Virus record (IMG/VR): IMGVR_UViG_3300020160_000080
Coordinates: 1 to 33,985 of that record
Direction: 5' to 3' (one strand)
DNA length: 33,985 bases
Origin: a virus
Shown here: positions 22,833 to 31,453 of the stretch, in pieces
Layout: each line of letters starts with the position of its first letter
How positions within the stretch are numbered: position 1 is the stretch's first letter
Made by a program: the position numbers and the translations under genes
The notes under the pieces: generated by a model
Seen by the model: only the letters and a program-made list of their open reading frames with translations
What the model was told of the DNA's origin: nothing
Database searches by the model: none

Positions 22833-24055
22833 CAACCCTTCGAATTGAGACCCCAGAGTGGGCGCTGCCCATGCTGGAGCCTGCGCGCTACAAGGGCGCA
22901 CACGGTGGCCGTGGCTCGGGCAAGTCCCACGCCTTTGCCGAGATGATGATCGAGGCCCACATCCTCGACCAGACCAGCCGCAGCGTCTGCGTGCGCGAGG
23001 TCCAGAAATCACTGGCCCAGTCCGTCAAGCGCCTGCTTGAACTCAAGATCGAGCAGATGAATGCCGGTGCCTACTTTGAGGTGCAGGAGGCCGTCATCAA
23101 GTCCAAGAAGGGCGACGGCCTGATCATCTTCCAAGGCATGCAAAACCACACAGCCGACTCGATAAAATCTCTCGAAGGCTACGACCGTGCCTGGTGCGAG
23201 GAGGCACAAAGCCTGTCGCAGCGCAGCCTGGACCTGCTGCGGCCAACCATCCGCAAGCCCGGCTCTGAGCTGTGGTTCACGTGGAACCCCAGCCAGGCCA
23301 GCGACCCGGTCGACTTCCTGCTGCGCGGTGACCAGCCGCCACCCGACGCTGTGGTGGTCGAGGTCAACTACAGCAACAACCCCTGGTTCCCCGACGTGCT
23401 GCGCTTCGAGATGGAGTACGACCTGTCCCGAGACCCGGACAAGTACGCTCACGTCTGGCGCGGTGCCTACCTGCAAAACAGCAGCGCTCGCGTCTTCCGA
23501 AACTGGCGCGTCGAGGAGTTCGAGACGCCACCGGACGCCATCCACCGGCTCGGTGCCGACTGGGGCTTCGCATCCGACCCGACCGTGCTGGTGCGCTGCC
23601 ACATCATTGGTCGCACGCTCTACATCGACGAAGAGGCCTACATGGTCGGCTGCGAGATCATCAACACACCTGACCTGTTCATGACCGTGCCCGAGTCCGA
23701 GAAGTGGCCCATCGTGGCCGACAGCTCCCGGCCCGAGACGATCAGCCACATGCGCAAGCACGGCTTCCCCAAGATCATGGGCGCGGTCAAAGGTGCCAAG
23801 TCGGTCGAGGAGGGCGTCGAGTGGCTCAAGTCCTACGACATCGTGGTGCACCCACGCTGCACGCACACCATCGACGAGCTGACGTTCTACAGCTACAAGA
23901 CCGACCCGCTGACCGGCAAGGTGCTGCCAGTGCTCCAGGACAAGAAGAATCACGTCATCGATGCGTTGCGATATGCTTGCGAGGGCGTGCGCAGGGCGGT
24001 ACCCGTTACACGGTCCATAAACTTCACGCCATTGCCAGTGAACAGTAAATGGTGA
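22829..24055 (+). CDS. terL: Terminase large subunit, PBSX/Terminase_3 type
   Basis: 408 residues from GTG 22829, overlapping the terS stop. ATPase: Walker A GGRGSGKS (26-33), Walker B/catalytic Glu in AWCEEAQ (121-127), coupling motif FTWNP (150-154). Nuclease: D244 in GADWGF, D297 in IVADSSRP, and a C-terminal KKNHVIDALRYA. It pumps DNA into the prohead and cuts it. It is shorter than P22 gp2 (about 499), so the terminase belongs to a different lineage from the P22 one although the capsid is P22-like. Confidence 0.92.
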   Translation: MTTLRIETPEWALPMLEPARYKGAHGGRGSGKSHAFAEMMIEAHILDQTSRSVCVREVQKSLAQSVKRLLELKIEQMNAGAYFEVQEAVIKSKKGDGLIIFQGMQNHTADSIKSLEGYDRAWCEEAQSLSQRSLDLLRPTIRKPGSELWFTWNPSQASDPVDFLLRGDQPPPDAVVVEVNYSNNPWFPDVLRFEMEYDLSRDPDKYAHVWRGAYLQNSSARVFRNWRVEEFETPPDAIHRLGADWGFASDPTVLVRCHIIGRTLYIDEEAYMVGCEIINTPDLFMTVPESEKWPIVADSSRPETISHMRKHGFPKIMGAVKGAKSVEEGVEWLKSYDIVVHPRCTHTIDELTFYSYKTDPLTGKVLPVLQDKKNHVIDALRYACEGVRRAVPVTRSINFTPLPVNSKW

Positions 24056-24061
24056 GAAAAT
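24032..24061 (+). promoter_or_regulatory. Promoter before portal gene
   Basis: TTGCCA (24032-24037), 18-nt spacer, TGA-GAAAAT (-10 at 24056-24061). It straddles the terL stop codon and lies 21 nt before the portal ATG. Shares AAAT-n-GTGAGAAAAT with the site at 677-691. Confidence 0.5.
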
Positions 24062-24082
24062 ACTTGAAACGAGGGCGAAAAT

Positions 24083-26143
24083 ATGGCACGCATTTCAAAA
24101 GAGCAATTCCTAAGCACCCTGCACGACGATGCGCTAAAGCAATTTAACGACATCCAGACTGCCCTGCGCGACGAGCGCCTGCAGTGCCTGCAAGACCGGC
24201 GCTTCTACAGCCTGTGCGGTGCGCAGTGGGAAGGGCCACTCTGGGACCAGTACGAGAACAAGCCCAAGTTCGAGGTCAACAAGATCATGCTGTCGGTGAT
24301 CCGCATCGTCAACGAGTACCGCAACAACCGCATCACCGTTGACTACGTCAGCAAGGACGGCGAGAACGACAAGCTGGCCGACACCTGCGATGGCCTGTAC
24401 CGTGCCGACGAGCAAGACAGCGTGGCCGACGAGGCCTACGACAACGCCTTCGAGGAGGCAGTGGGCGGCGGCTTTGGTGCCTGGCGTCTGCGCACCGTCT
24501 ACGAGGACGATGAGGACGAGGACAACGAGTATCAGCGCATACGCATGGAGCCGATCTTCGATGCCGACAGTTCGGTGTTCTTTGACCTCAACAGCAAGCG
24601 CCAGGACAAGTCGGACGCCAAGTCCTGCTTCGTGGTCACCTCGATGACTAGGGCCAGCTACAAAGAGGAATGGGGCGACGACCCGACCGACTGGCCCAAG
24701 ATCATCCACCAGTACGAGTTCGACTGGGCCACGCCTGACGTGGTGTTCATCGCTGAGTATTACAAGGTCGAGGAGGTCAACGAGACCATCCGCATCTTCC
24801 GAGCCATCGACGGCACCGAAGAGCGCTACCGCCAGATCGACTTTGACAAGGACGAGAACCTCGAAGAAACCCTGAACGCCATCGGCAGCCGCGAGGTCCG
24901 GCAGCGCAAGATCAAGCGCAAGCGCGTGCACAAGTACATCATGTCGGGCGGCAAGGTGCTCGAAGACGCAGGCTACATCGCAGGCAACTGCATCCCCATC
25001 GTGCCGGTCTACGGCAAGCGCTGGTTCGTGGACAACATCGAGCGCTGCATGGGCCACGTGCGCCTGGCCAAAGATGCACAGCGCCTGAAGAACATGCAGC
25101 TCAGCAAGCTGGGCGAGATCAGCGCGCTGTCCAGCGTCGAGAAGCCCATCCTCACGCCTGAGCAGGTCTCCGGCCACCAGCTCATGTGGGCAGACGACAA
25201 CCTGCGCAACTTCCCCTATCTGCTGGTGAATCCGATCACGGCACCCGACGGCAGCCAGACCGTCAGCGGCCCCGTGGCCTACACCCGCAGCGCACAGATA
25301 CCGCCAGCGATGGCAGCCCTGCTGCAGATCACCGAGCAGGACATGCAGGACATCCTGGGCAGCTCGCAGCAGGCCGACAAGATGGTGAGCAACATCTCCG
25401 GCAAGGCCGTCGAGATGATCCAGACTCGCGTGGACATGCAGACCTACATCTACATGAGCAACTTTGCCAAGGGCATGAAGCGCTGCGGCGAAATCTGGCT
25501 CAGCATGGCCAAGGACATCTACGTCGAAGAGGGCAGGCGCATGAAGGTGATCGGCAGGACCGAGGACGTGGACACGGTCGAGCTGATGCAGCCAATGGTC
25601 AGCGAGACCGGCGAAGTGGTCATGCAGAACGATCTGAGTGGTGCCAAGTTCGACGTGATCGTCGATGTCGGCCCGTCCAGCTCCAGCAAGCGTGCATCCA
25701 CCGTGCGTGCCCTGACCGGCATGATGGCCATCACCGACGATGCGCAGACCAAGCAGGTGCTCCAGGCGATGGCCATGATGAACATGGAAGGCGAGGGCAT
25801 CGGTGACGTGCGCGACTTCTTCCGCAAGCAGCTTCTGCGCATGGGCGTGGTCAAGCCGACCGAGCAAGAGGCCGAGCAGTTGATGGCCGAGCAGCAGGCA
25901 CAGGGCCAGCAGCAAGACCCGAACGCCATCTTCTTGCAAGCCGCAGCCGAGGAGGCTGTGGCCAAGGCTGCCCAGGCACGAGCCAGCACGATCAAGACCG
26001 TGGCCGACGCTGGCCTGTCGAGAGCCAAGACAGCCGAGACGCTGGCCAAGACCGGCGTGGAACAACAGAACATGGTGCTGACCGAAATCGAGGCAGCCCA
26101 GCAGGCCGTCATGGGCCAAGAGGTCCAGCCTGTTGTCAGATGA
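24083..26143 (+). CDS. Portal protein, P22 gp1-like
   Basis: 686 residues (P22 gp1 about 725). The N-terminal helices and QWEGPLWDQYENKPKFEVNK match P22-type portals, followed by the FDADSSVFFD wing region and the clip/crown region with GKRWFVDNIERCMGHVRLAKDAQRL. The C-terminal ~90 residues are Ala/Gln-rich and helical, a shortened barrel. It forms the dodecameric ring at the capsid vertex for DNA passage. AAGGAG is lacking; a weaker GAGGGCG precedes the ATG. Confidence 0.9.
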   Translation: MARISKEQFLSTLHDDALKQFNDIQTALRDERLQCLQDRRFYSLCGAQWEGPLWDQYENKPKFEVNKIMLSVIRIVNEYRNNRITVDYVSKDGENDKLADTCDGLYRADEQDSVADEAYDNAFEEAVGGGFGAWRLRTVYEDDEDEDNEYQRIRMEPIFDADSSVFFDLNSKRQDKSDAKSCFVVTSMTRASYKEEWGDDPTDWPKIIHQYEFDWATPDVVFIAEYYKVEEVNETIRIFRAIDGTEERYRQIDFDKDENLEETLNAIGSREVRQRKIKRKRVHKYIMSGGKVLEDAGYIAGNCIPIVPVYGKRWFVDNIERCMGHVRLAKDAQRLKNMQLSKLGEISALSSVEKPILTPEQVSGHQLMWADDNLRNFPYLLVNPITAPDGSQTVSGPVAYTRSAQIPPAMAALLQITEQDMQDILGSSQQADKMVSNISGKAVEMIQTRVDMQTYIYMSNFAKGMKRCGEIWLSMAKDIYVEEGRRMKVIGRTEDVDTVELMQPMVSETGEVVMQNDLSGAKFDVIVDVGPSSSSKRASTVRALTGMMAITDDAQTKQVLQAMAMMNMEGEGIGDVRDFFRKQLLRMGVVKPTEQEAEQLMAEQQAQGQQQDPNAIFLQAAAEEAVAKAAQARASTIKTVADAGLSRAKTAETLAKTGVEQQNMVLTEIEAAQQAVMGQEVQPVVR

Positions 26144-26161
26144 CAAAAAGTAAGTGAAAAT
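26133..26161 (+). promoter_or_regulatory. Promoter before scaffold gene
   Basis: TTGTCA (26133-26138), 17-nt spacer, GAAAAT (26156-26161), overlapping the portal stop codon. A second copy of TGTGAGAAA follows directly at 26161-26169, like the element near 681 and 24052. It lies 56 nt before the scaffold ATG. Confidence 0.5.
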
Positions 26162-26216
26162 GTGAGAAACGGTATCCACCCAGCCGTACCAATGGGTGAG
26201 TTTGATGGGGTCAAAG

Positions 26217-27050
26217 ATGAATCAAAAGGCAGTAATTGCAGACGAAGAGATCGTGATTGAGGATGAGGTTGTTGAGGAAATCGACGTTGTCGATGACTTG
26301 GACCAGCCCGATGACGAGGTAGTTGTCAGCATTGGTGAGGAAGCGCCGCCCACCGAAGAGGAAGTTCGTGCGCCTGAATGGGTGCGTGAGTTGCGGAAAA
26401 CAAACAGGGAAAAAGAGCGACGCATTCGTGAACTCGAAGCCAAGCTGACGGCCACTACGACTGAGAACAAGCCGGTCGTGACGATGGGGCCAAAGCCAAA
26501 GCTGGAAGACCACGACTACGATGCGGATAGGTACGAGCAAGCATTGGACGCATGGCATGAGCGCAAGCGCCAGCACGACTTGGAGGCCGAGACGGTCAAG
26601 AGGTCCGAGCTGGAGCAGCATCAAGCCTGGCAAGCCAAACTGGACTCCTACGGCAAGGCCAAGGCCGAGCTGAAGGTACGTGACTACGAGGATGCTGAGG
26701 AAACCGTCCAGCAACTCTTGAACGTCACCCAGCAAGGCGTCGTCTTGCAAGGCGCGGACAATCCAGCCCTGGTTATTTATGCACTCGGCAAGAACCCAAA
26801 GAAGGCCAAGGAAATCGCTGAAATCACAGACCCCGTGAAGTTTGCCTTTGCGGTAGCAAAACTGGAGAAGGAATTGAAAGTTACAAACCGCAGGGCAGCA
26901 CCCGCACCGGAGCGTATCGTCTCGGGAACTGGACGATCATCTGGCGCGGTGGACTCAACCCTTGATCGGCTGAGAGAAGAAGCAGCAAGGACTGGAAACA
27001 TGACGAAAGTCATTCAGTACAAAGCGCAGAAACGATCAGCTTCCAAATAA
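26217..27050 (+). CDS. Scaffolding protein, P22 gp8-like position
   Basis: 277 residues from ATG 26217; an in-frame ATG at 26205 is also possible and no start has a strong site. The first 60 residues are highly acidic (EEIVIEDEVVEEIDVVDDL), the middle is helical and charged (KTNREKERRIRELEAKL), and the C-terminus is basic (YKAQKRSASK), as in P22 gp8 where the C-terminal helix-turn-helix binds coat. It guides procapsid assembly and is then lost. P22 gp8 is about 303 residues. Confidence 0.8.
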   Translation: MNQKAVIADEEIVIEDEVVEEIDVVDDLDQPDDEVVVSIGEEAPPTEEEVRAPEWVRELRKTNREKERRIRELEAKLTATTTENKPVVTMGPKPKLEDHDYDADRYEQALDAWHERKRQHDLEAETVKRSELEQHQAWQAKLDSYGKAKAELKVRDYEDAEETVQQLLNVTQQGVVLQGADNPALVIYALGKNPKKAKEIAEITDPVKFAFAVAKLEKELKVTNRRAAPAPERIVSGTGRSSGAVDSTLDRLREEAARTGNMTKVIQYKAQKRSASK

Positions 27051-27072
27051 TTTTTTTGAATAGGAAACCAAA

Positions 27073-28359
27073 ATGTCTAATGCATTTTCCAAAGAAGAGC
27101 GCGTCGCGTTCGAGGACATCCTCGAAGGCTTCAACGACGCGCTGGTACTGTCCCGCAACGTGTCCGTCTACAACACCGACGGCTCGATGATGGAACGCAC
27201 CAACAACGTGATCTACCGTCCCCAGCCCTACATCGCACAGTCGTACGATGGCATGGACCAGACCGGCAACTTCACGGCTTACACCCAGCTCTCCGTCCCT
27301 GCAACGCTCGGCTTCCAAAAGTCCGTACCGTTCATCTTGGACGCGCTTGAGTTGCGTGATGCCTTGCAAGAAGGTCGCCTGGGCGAAGCTGCAAAGCAAA
27401 AGCTGGCCTCCGACATCAACATCGCCATCATGAACGTGGCCGCAGCCCAAGGCTCGCTGGTCGTGACCGTGAATACCGCTGCTGGTGACTACGACGACAT
27501 CGCACTGTGCGACTCGATCATGAACGAGCAGGGCGTCCAAGCCTTTGACCGTTACATGGCCCTGTCCTCACGCGACTACAACGGTATCGCTGGCAACATC
27601 GCTGGTGGCGCTGGTGGTGCATCCGTGTCTCGCAGCTTCGCAGGCAGCAAGTCGAACAACGCTTTCGAGCGCTCGTTCGTCGGCATGGTTGCAGGCTTTG
27701 ACACCTACAAGCTGGACTACGCAAACCGCATCGCGGCTCGCACTGGTGCAGACCCAACGATGAGCACCTTGGCTGCTGCTGGCAACTACTATGTGCCACA
27801 AGCAACCCAGACTGCCGCCACCGGAGAGACCCAGAACGTGGACAACCGCTTCCAGACCATCACGGTCTCCAGCACCACCGACCTGCCAGCAGGCACGCCA
27901 ATCCAGATTCAAGGCGTTGAGGCCGTGCATCACATCACCAAACAAGGTACTGGTTTCTCCAAGACCTTCCGTGTGGTGCAAGTGATTAACGCCACGACCT
28001 GCGTCATCACCCCACCGATCATCTCGGCCCAGGGTGGCACTGATGCAGAACTGCAATACCAAAACGTCATCGTGACTGCAGCCGCTGGCCGCACCATCAC
28101 GCGCCTGAACGTGGCTGCAGCACCCATCAACTGCTTCTGGCAGAAAGATGCGCTGGAAATCCTGCCTGGCCGTTACGCAGTGCCTTCGGACGCTGGTGTC
28201 GCAGTGATGCGCGCAAGCACCGATCAGGGCATCGAGCTGGTGATGCAAAAGCAGTACGATGTCAACACTATGAAAACCAAGTATCGTCTCGATACTTTGT
28301 TTGGTGTGGTCAATAAGCAGCCAGAAATGTCTGGCATTTTGCTCTTCGGTCAAGCATAA
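27073..28359 (+). CDS. Major capsid protein, P22 coat family
   Basis: 428 residues against about 430 for P22 gp5. The N-terminal arm, the central GGAGGASVSRSFAG and an I-domain-like insertion (about 245-320), and the C-terminal EILPGRYAVPSDAGVAV ... KTKYRLDTLFGV are characteristic of the P22 coat fold, an HK97-type fold with an inserted domain. It builds the T=7-size head with the scaffold. Start is ATG 27073 after AGGAAACC. A T7 run at 27052-27058 precedes it without a hairpin. Confidence 0.9.
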   Translation: MSNAFSKEERVAFEDILEGFNDALVLSRNVSVYNTDGSMMERTNNVIYRPQPYIAQSYDGMDQTGNFTAYTQLSVPATLGFQKSVPFILDALELRDALQEGRLGEAAKQKLASDINIAIMNVAAAQGSLVVTVNTAAGDYDDIALCDSIMNEQGVQAFDRYMALSSRDYNGIAGNIAGGAGGASVSRSFAGSKSNNAFERSFVGMVAGFDTYKLDYANRIAARTGADPTMSTLAAAGNYYVPQATQTAATGETQNVDNRFQTITVSSTTDLPAGTPIQIQGVEAVHHITKQGTGFSKTFRVVQVINATTCVITPPIISAQGGTDAELQYQNVIVTAAAGRTITRLNVAAAPINCFWQKDALEILPGRYAVPSDAGVAVMRASTDQGIELVMQKQYDVNTMKTKYRLDTLFGVVNKQPEMSGILLFGQA

Positions 28360-28370
28360 GGAGTCACATC

Positions 28371-28985
28371 ATGAGCTATCAAGTAATTTTCACCCAAGGC
28401 ACGGCCACCGTTACTGTGCCAGCAGGCGAGAAAATCGCCGTTCAAGCCTTTTCACCAGCACTGGTGTTTCAGGAAGTTGGCTTCCCCAACTTTCCTGATT
28501 CGCAGGATTTGCTGACCACGGTCGAGAACACCACCTACGTGTCGAGCGCATTTACCAATGCCACCAGCGTGACCATTCAAGCCGGTGCATCGGGTGCGTA
28601 CTACTCTGTTGGTGTTGCTCCTGACATCAGCAACAATGGCAACTGGCAACCTCAAGGTGCGCCAGCCAACATTGCTGACGGTGGCTCGATGGCGGCAACT
28701 GCCGCTAACGTGCTGACTGGCATCATCACTGCAACCCCAACCGCATCACGCGACATTCAACTGCCAACAGGTGCAAACCTTGACCTGGCAACTGAGTGGG
28801 CGATTGGTGATTCGTTTGACTTCAGCGTCATTACTTTGGCTGCATTTGCTTTGACCCTCACGGTCAATACAAACGTGACCATCGTGGGTGCTGCGGCAAC
28901 TGCTGCAACGTCTGGTGCATCTGCACGCTTCCGTTGCCGTAAGACTGCGGCTGACACCTTCGTCGTCTATCGTATCGGTGGTTAA
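28371..28985 (+). CDS. Head-associated structural / decoration candidate
   Basis: 204 residues, AAGGAG before the ATG. Beta-rich: YQVIFTQGTATVTVPAGEKI, a YVSSAFTNATSVTIQAG segment, then a second beta domain with alternating hydrophobics. There is no catalytic motif. A gene of this kind directly after coat is often a capsid decoration or head-fibre protein. The N-terminal half recurs, to my memory, in many environmental phages. Decoration is an inference from position. Confidence 0.7.
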   Translation: MSYQVIFTQGTATVTVPAGEKIAVQAFSPALVFQEVGFPNFPDSQDLLTTVENTTYVSSAFTNATSVTIQAGASGAYYSVGVAPDISNNGNWQPQGAPANIADGGSMAATAANVLTGIITATPTASRDIQLPTGANLDLATEWAIGDSFDFSVITLAAFALTLTVNTNVTIVGAAATAATSGASARFRCRKTAADTFVVYRIGG

Positions 28986-28989
28986 ACCC

Positions 28990-29019
28990 AGACAGGCCAG
29001 CAGAAATGTTGGCCTGTCT
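28990..29019. terminator. Perfect hairpin after the head accessory gene
   Basis: AGACAGGCCA (28990-28999), 10-nt loop, TGGCCTGTCT (29010-29019), a perfect 10-bp stem 4 nt after the stop. No T-run follows in either direction, so it may be an mRNA-stabilising or processing hairpin rather than a full terminator. It would separate abundant coat mRNA from the tail genes. Confidence 0.6.
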
Positions 29020-29035
29020 CACTTAGGAGCGAATC

Positions 29036-29206
29036 ATGCCAATGACCAAAGGTTACTCAAAAAAGACCATCGGTAAAAATATTGCAATGGAGATGAAGTC
29101 CGGCAAGCCCCAAAAGCAAGCCGTGGCAATGTCTTTGAACGTGGCAAGCAAGGCAGCGAAAGCCGCAGGCAAGCCCAGCAAAGCACCGATGAAGAAGATG
29201 AAATGA
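29036..29206 (+). CDS. Small basic protein, DUF6496-like
   Basis: A 56-residue gene with TAGGAG before the ATG. About one residue in four is Lys: MTKGYSKKTIGKNIAMEMK, KPQKQAVAMSLNVA, ending PMKKMK. KPQKQAVA-type proteins are common in phages, and the segment resembles DUF6496. It may bind DNA or be a minor head protein. Ends by ATGA overlap with the next gene. Confidence 0.75.
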   Translation: MPMTKGYSKKTIGKNIAMEMKSGKPQKQAVAMSLNVASKAAKAAGKPSKAPMKKMK

Positions 29207-29502
29207 TCAAGTCAGCCGCTATCATAAAAGACAAGACTCTTGCCCCGTGGAAAGAGTTGCGGCTGCAAAAACGACGCTTTAAAAAGCAGCAGACCATTGA
29301 GCGCAAAGCCTCAAAGGTCTGCTTTCCATCGCCCATAAATGCCACAATCATTGAGGTGCAAAATGCACCACAGGACGATGCACCACCGACACGCGACGAG
29401 CTGCAGGCCAAGGCCACCGATCTGGGCATCCCGTTCAACGGTCGCACCACAGACAAAAAGCTAAGTGGCTTGATCGCCACAGCACTGGCACAAGGAGCCT
29501 AG
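29203..29502 (+). CDS. Small protein with HeH/LEM-like C-terminus
   Basis: 99 residues. A basic N-terminus (KELRLQKRRFKKQQTIERK) is followed by a C-terminal helix-extended-loop-helix pattern, TRDELQAKATDLGIPFNGRTTDKKLSGLIATAL, like HeH/SAP-type domains in phage head-completion proteins. This suggests DNA or protein binding at the portal vertex. It lies just before the gp4-like adaptor. Confidence 0.7.
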   Translation: MIKSAAIIKDKTLAPWKELRLQKRRFKKQQTIERKASKVCFPSPINATIIEVQNAPQDDAPPTRDELQAKATDLGIPFNGRTTDKKLSGLIATALAQGA

Positions 29503-29503
29503 C

Positions 29504-29986
29504 ATGGGTTACAGCAAGCGCCAATTTATCAGCGCAGCGTTCGAAGAGATCGGCCTTGCGTCCTATGCCTTTGATCTTCAGCCTGAGCAACTTGAGACTG
29601 CTAGGCGCAGGCTCGATGCCATGATGGCCGACTGGAACGGCAAGGGCATCCGGCTCGGATACCCGATCCCGTCCAGCCCCCAAGACGGCGGCATCGATGA
29701 GGAAACCAACGTCCCCGACTCGGCCTATGAGGCCATCATCTGCAACTTGGCCGTGCGCCTAGCCCCGAGCTACGGCAAGGTGGTGATGCCCGAGACCAAG
29801 GCCACCGGCAAGCAAGGCTACGACACCCTGCTGCAGCGCGCCACGTTCCCGCTGGAGCAGCAACTGCCAGCTACCATGCCAGCAGGCGCAGGCAACAAGC
29901 CCTGGCGCGTCTACGACAATCCGTTTGTCAGACCGCCTTACAACCCAGTGGACGCTGGCCCTGATGGGCCACTGACATACAACTAA
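29504..29986 (+). CDS. Tail accessory/adaptor protein, P22 gp4-like
   Basis: 160 residues (P22 gp4 about 166), AAGGAG before ATG. Helical N-terminus (KRQFISAAFEEIGLA, PEQLETARRRLDAMMADW), then NVPDSAYEAIICNLAVRLAPSYG and a C-terminal extended part with RVYDNPFVRPP, as in the gp4 adaptor that binds under the portal and gives the tail hub its base. In P22 gp4 also has muramidase activity; I see no clear catalytic pair here. Confidence 0.85.
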   Translation: MGYSKRQFISAAFEEIGLASYAFDLQPEQLETARRRLDAMMADWNGKGIRLGYPIPSSPQDGGIDEETNVPDSAYEAIICNLAVRLAPSYGKVVMPETKATGKQGYDTLLQRATFPLEQQLPATMPAGAGNKPWRVYDNPFVRPPYNPVDAGPDGPLTYN

Positions 29987-29994
29987 GGACCATC

Positions 29995-31035
29995 ATGCCA
30001 TCCATCAATCAACTACCCGTCATCGGCCAAGTCTCACCTGGCGATCAAATTCCCGTCTACACCCCGAACAACGGCGACGCTCGGCGCATGTCGGTCAATG
30101 CGCTGCTGCAGTATTTTCAGCAGACATTTGCCAGCCCCACGCTGGCGGTCAATCTCTATGTTCCTGGTTCAGGTTTTAACATCACCGTGCCAACACCAGT
30201 CAGCGAGCAGCAGTGGATGCTGTTGCAGCCTGCTGGAACGCTGGCCACTGGCACGATTACCCTGCCATTGAACACAGGCGTGCCTGATGGCACTACGGTG
30301 CTCATTACCTCAACGCAAGAGATCACCTCGCTGACCATTGCCCTGAACGGTGCATCTGCCATTTATGGCGCAGTCACAGCTTTGGGCGCAGGAAGTGCTG
30401 CTGTTTATCGCTTTTATCAGCCCACCAATTCTTGGTACAACATCAACGCTGAGACAGTTCTGGCGGCAGGTATTGCTGCATGGTTGACCAACCCAACCAG
30501 TGCCAATCTACGGGCGGCGATGACAGACGAGACAGGCACTGGTCTGTTGGTGTTCAACACCAGCCCGACCCTGACAACTCCAACAATTACAAATCCAACA
30601 GTCACCACAGGAACATTCACCAGCCCCACATTGGTGACACCAGTCATCGGTGCAGCTACCGGCACAAGTCTAGCAGTCACCGCGGCGGTCACATCCTCTG
30701 GCACTGCTGGCGTGGGTTATGCCACAGGCGCAGGCGGCACAGTAACCCAAGGCACAAGCCGCACCACAGGCGTGACGCTAAACAAGACCACGGGTGCAAT
30801 TACCCTTTTTAGCGCAGCAGGTTCGGCAACAGCGGCAACTTTCACCGTGACCAACAGCACCGTGGCGGCAACCGATGTCATTATCCTGAACCAAAAATCA
30901 GGCACTGATCTGTACGACTTGATGATCACCGCAGTGGCGGCTGGCAGTTTCAACATCACATTCCGCACTACTGGCGGCACGACCACAGAAACGCCAGTGT
31001 TTAACTTTGCAGTCATCAAAGCCGTGAGTGCGTGA
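29995..31035 (+). CDS. Thr/Ala-rich tail or fibre protein
   Basis: 346 residues, AAGGAC before ATG. An N-terminal segment INQLPVIGQVSPGDQIPVYTPNNGDARRMSV resembles the attachment part of phage tail-fibre proteins. The middle is beta-rich. A DETGTGLLVFNTSPTLTTPTI repeat-like section full of Thr/Pro follows, then a C-terminal globular beta domain. It is inserted between the gp4-like and gp10-like genes, where P22 has no fibre gene, and may be a head or tail appendage. Confidence 0.75.
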   Translation: MPSINQLPVIGQVSPGDQIPVYTPNNGDARRMSVNALLQYFQQTFASPTLAVNLYVPGSGFNITVPTPVSEQQWMLLQPAGTLATGTITLPLNTGVPDGTTVLITSTQEITSLTIALNGASAIYGAVTALGAGSAAVYRFYQPTNSWYNINAETVLAAGIAAWLTNPTSANLRAAMTDETGTGLLVFNTSPTLTTPTITNPTVTTGTFTSPTLVTPVIGAATGTSLAVTAAVTSSGTAGVGYATGAGGTVTQGTSRTTGVTLNKTTGAITLFSAAGSATAATFTVTNSTVAATDVIILNQKSGTDLYDLMITAVAAGSFNITFRTTGGTTTETPVFNFAVIKAVSA

Positions 31036-31223
31036 TGGCCACCAAGCCCAAGTCCTCCGTCAACAAGGCTGCGGTCTACACCAAGCCGACGATGCGCAAG
31101 CGTTTGTTTGAGCAGATCAAAGGCGCATCGGTGCAGGGCACCGCTGCCGGTGAGTGGTCTGCACGCAAGGCGCAGTTGTTGGCCAAGGAGTACAAGGCAA
31201 AGGGCGGAGGCTACAAGTCATGA
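31035..31223 (+). CDS. Small basic protein I
   Basis: 62 residues; ATG 31035 overlaps the stop of the fibre gene (TGATG). Basic and helical with TKPTMRKRLFEQIK, EWSARKAQLLAKEYKAKGGGYKS. The WSARKAQLLAKEY...GGGYK signature recurs in environmental phage and, I believe, large algal virus genomes. Probably a DNA-associated virion or packaging protein. The next gene overlaps by 4 nt. Confidence 0.75.
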   Translation: MATKPKSSVNKAAVYTKPTMRKRLFEQIKGASVQGTAAGEWSARKAQLLAKEYKAKGGGYKS

Positions 31224-31453
31224 AAGCCCCGCAAAAAAGCCTGAAGGACTGGGGCGCGCAAAAGTGGCGCACTAAGTCCGGCAAGCCGTCGAGCGAGACC
31301 GGTGAGCGCTACCTTCCCGAAAAAGCCATCAAGGCTTTGTCGTCGGCTGAGTATGCGGCCACCACCAAGGCCAAGCGCGAGGGCACCAAGGCAGGCAAGC
31401 AGTTCGTCAAGCAGCCCAAGAAGGTGGCTGCCAAGGTTGCGAGGTTCAGATGA
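31220..31453 (+). CDS. Small basic protein II, DUF5872-like
   Basis: 77 residues, ATGA overlap at both ends. SLKDWGAQKWRTKSGKPSSETGERYLPEKAI and AEYAATTKAKREGTKAGKQFVKQPKK are the hallmarks of a conserved domain I recall as DUF5872, present in phages and giant viruses. Highly basic and probably nucleic-acid binding. It forms a trio with its neighbours. Confidence 0.75.
   Translation: MKAPQKSLKDWGAQKWRTKSGKPSSETGERYLPEKAIKALSSAEYAATTKAKREGTKAGKQFVKQPKKVAAKVARFR

Noticed and set aside
24134-26179. 681-codon open frame on the - strand
   Set aside because: It lies entirely antisense to the portal gene. GC-rich third positions remove stops there; the translation is Leu/His/Val-rich low complexity without motifs.
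27052-27058. T7 run after the scaffold gene as terminator
   Set aside because: No stem-loop precedes it; it is only an AT-rich gap before the coat gene.
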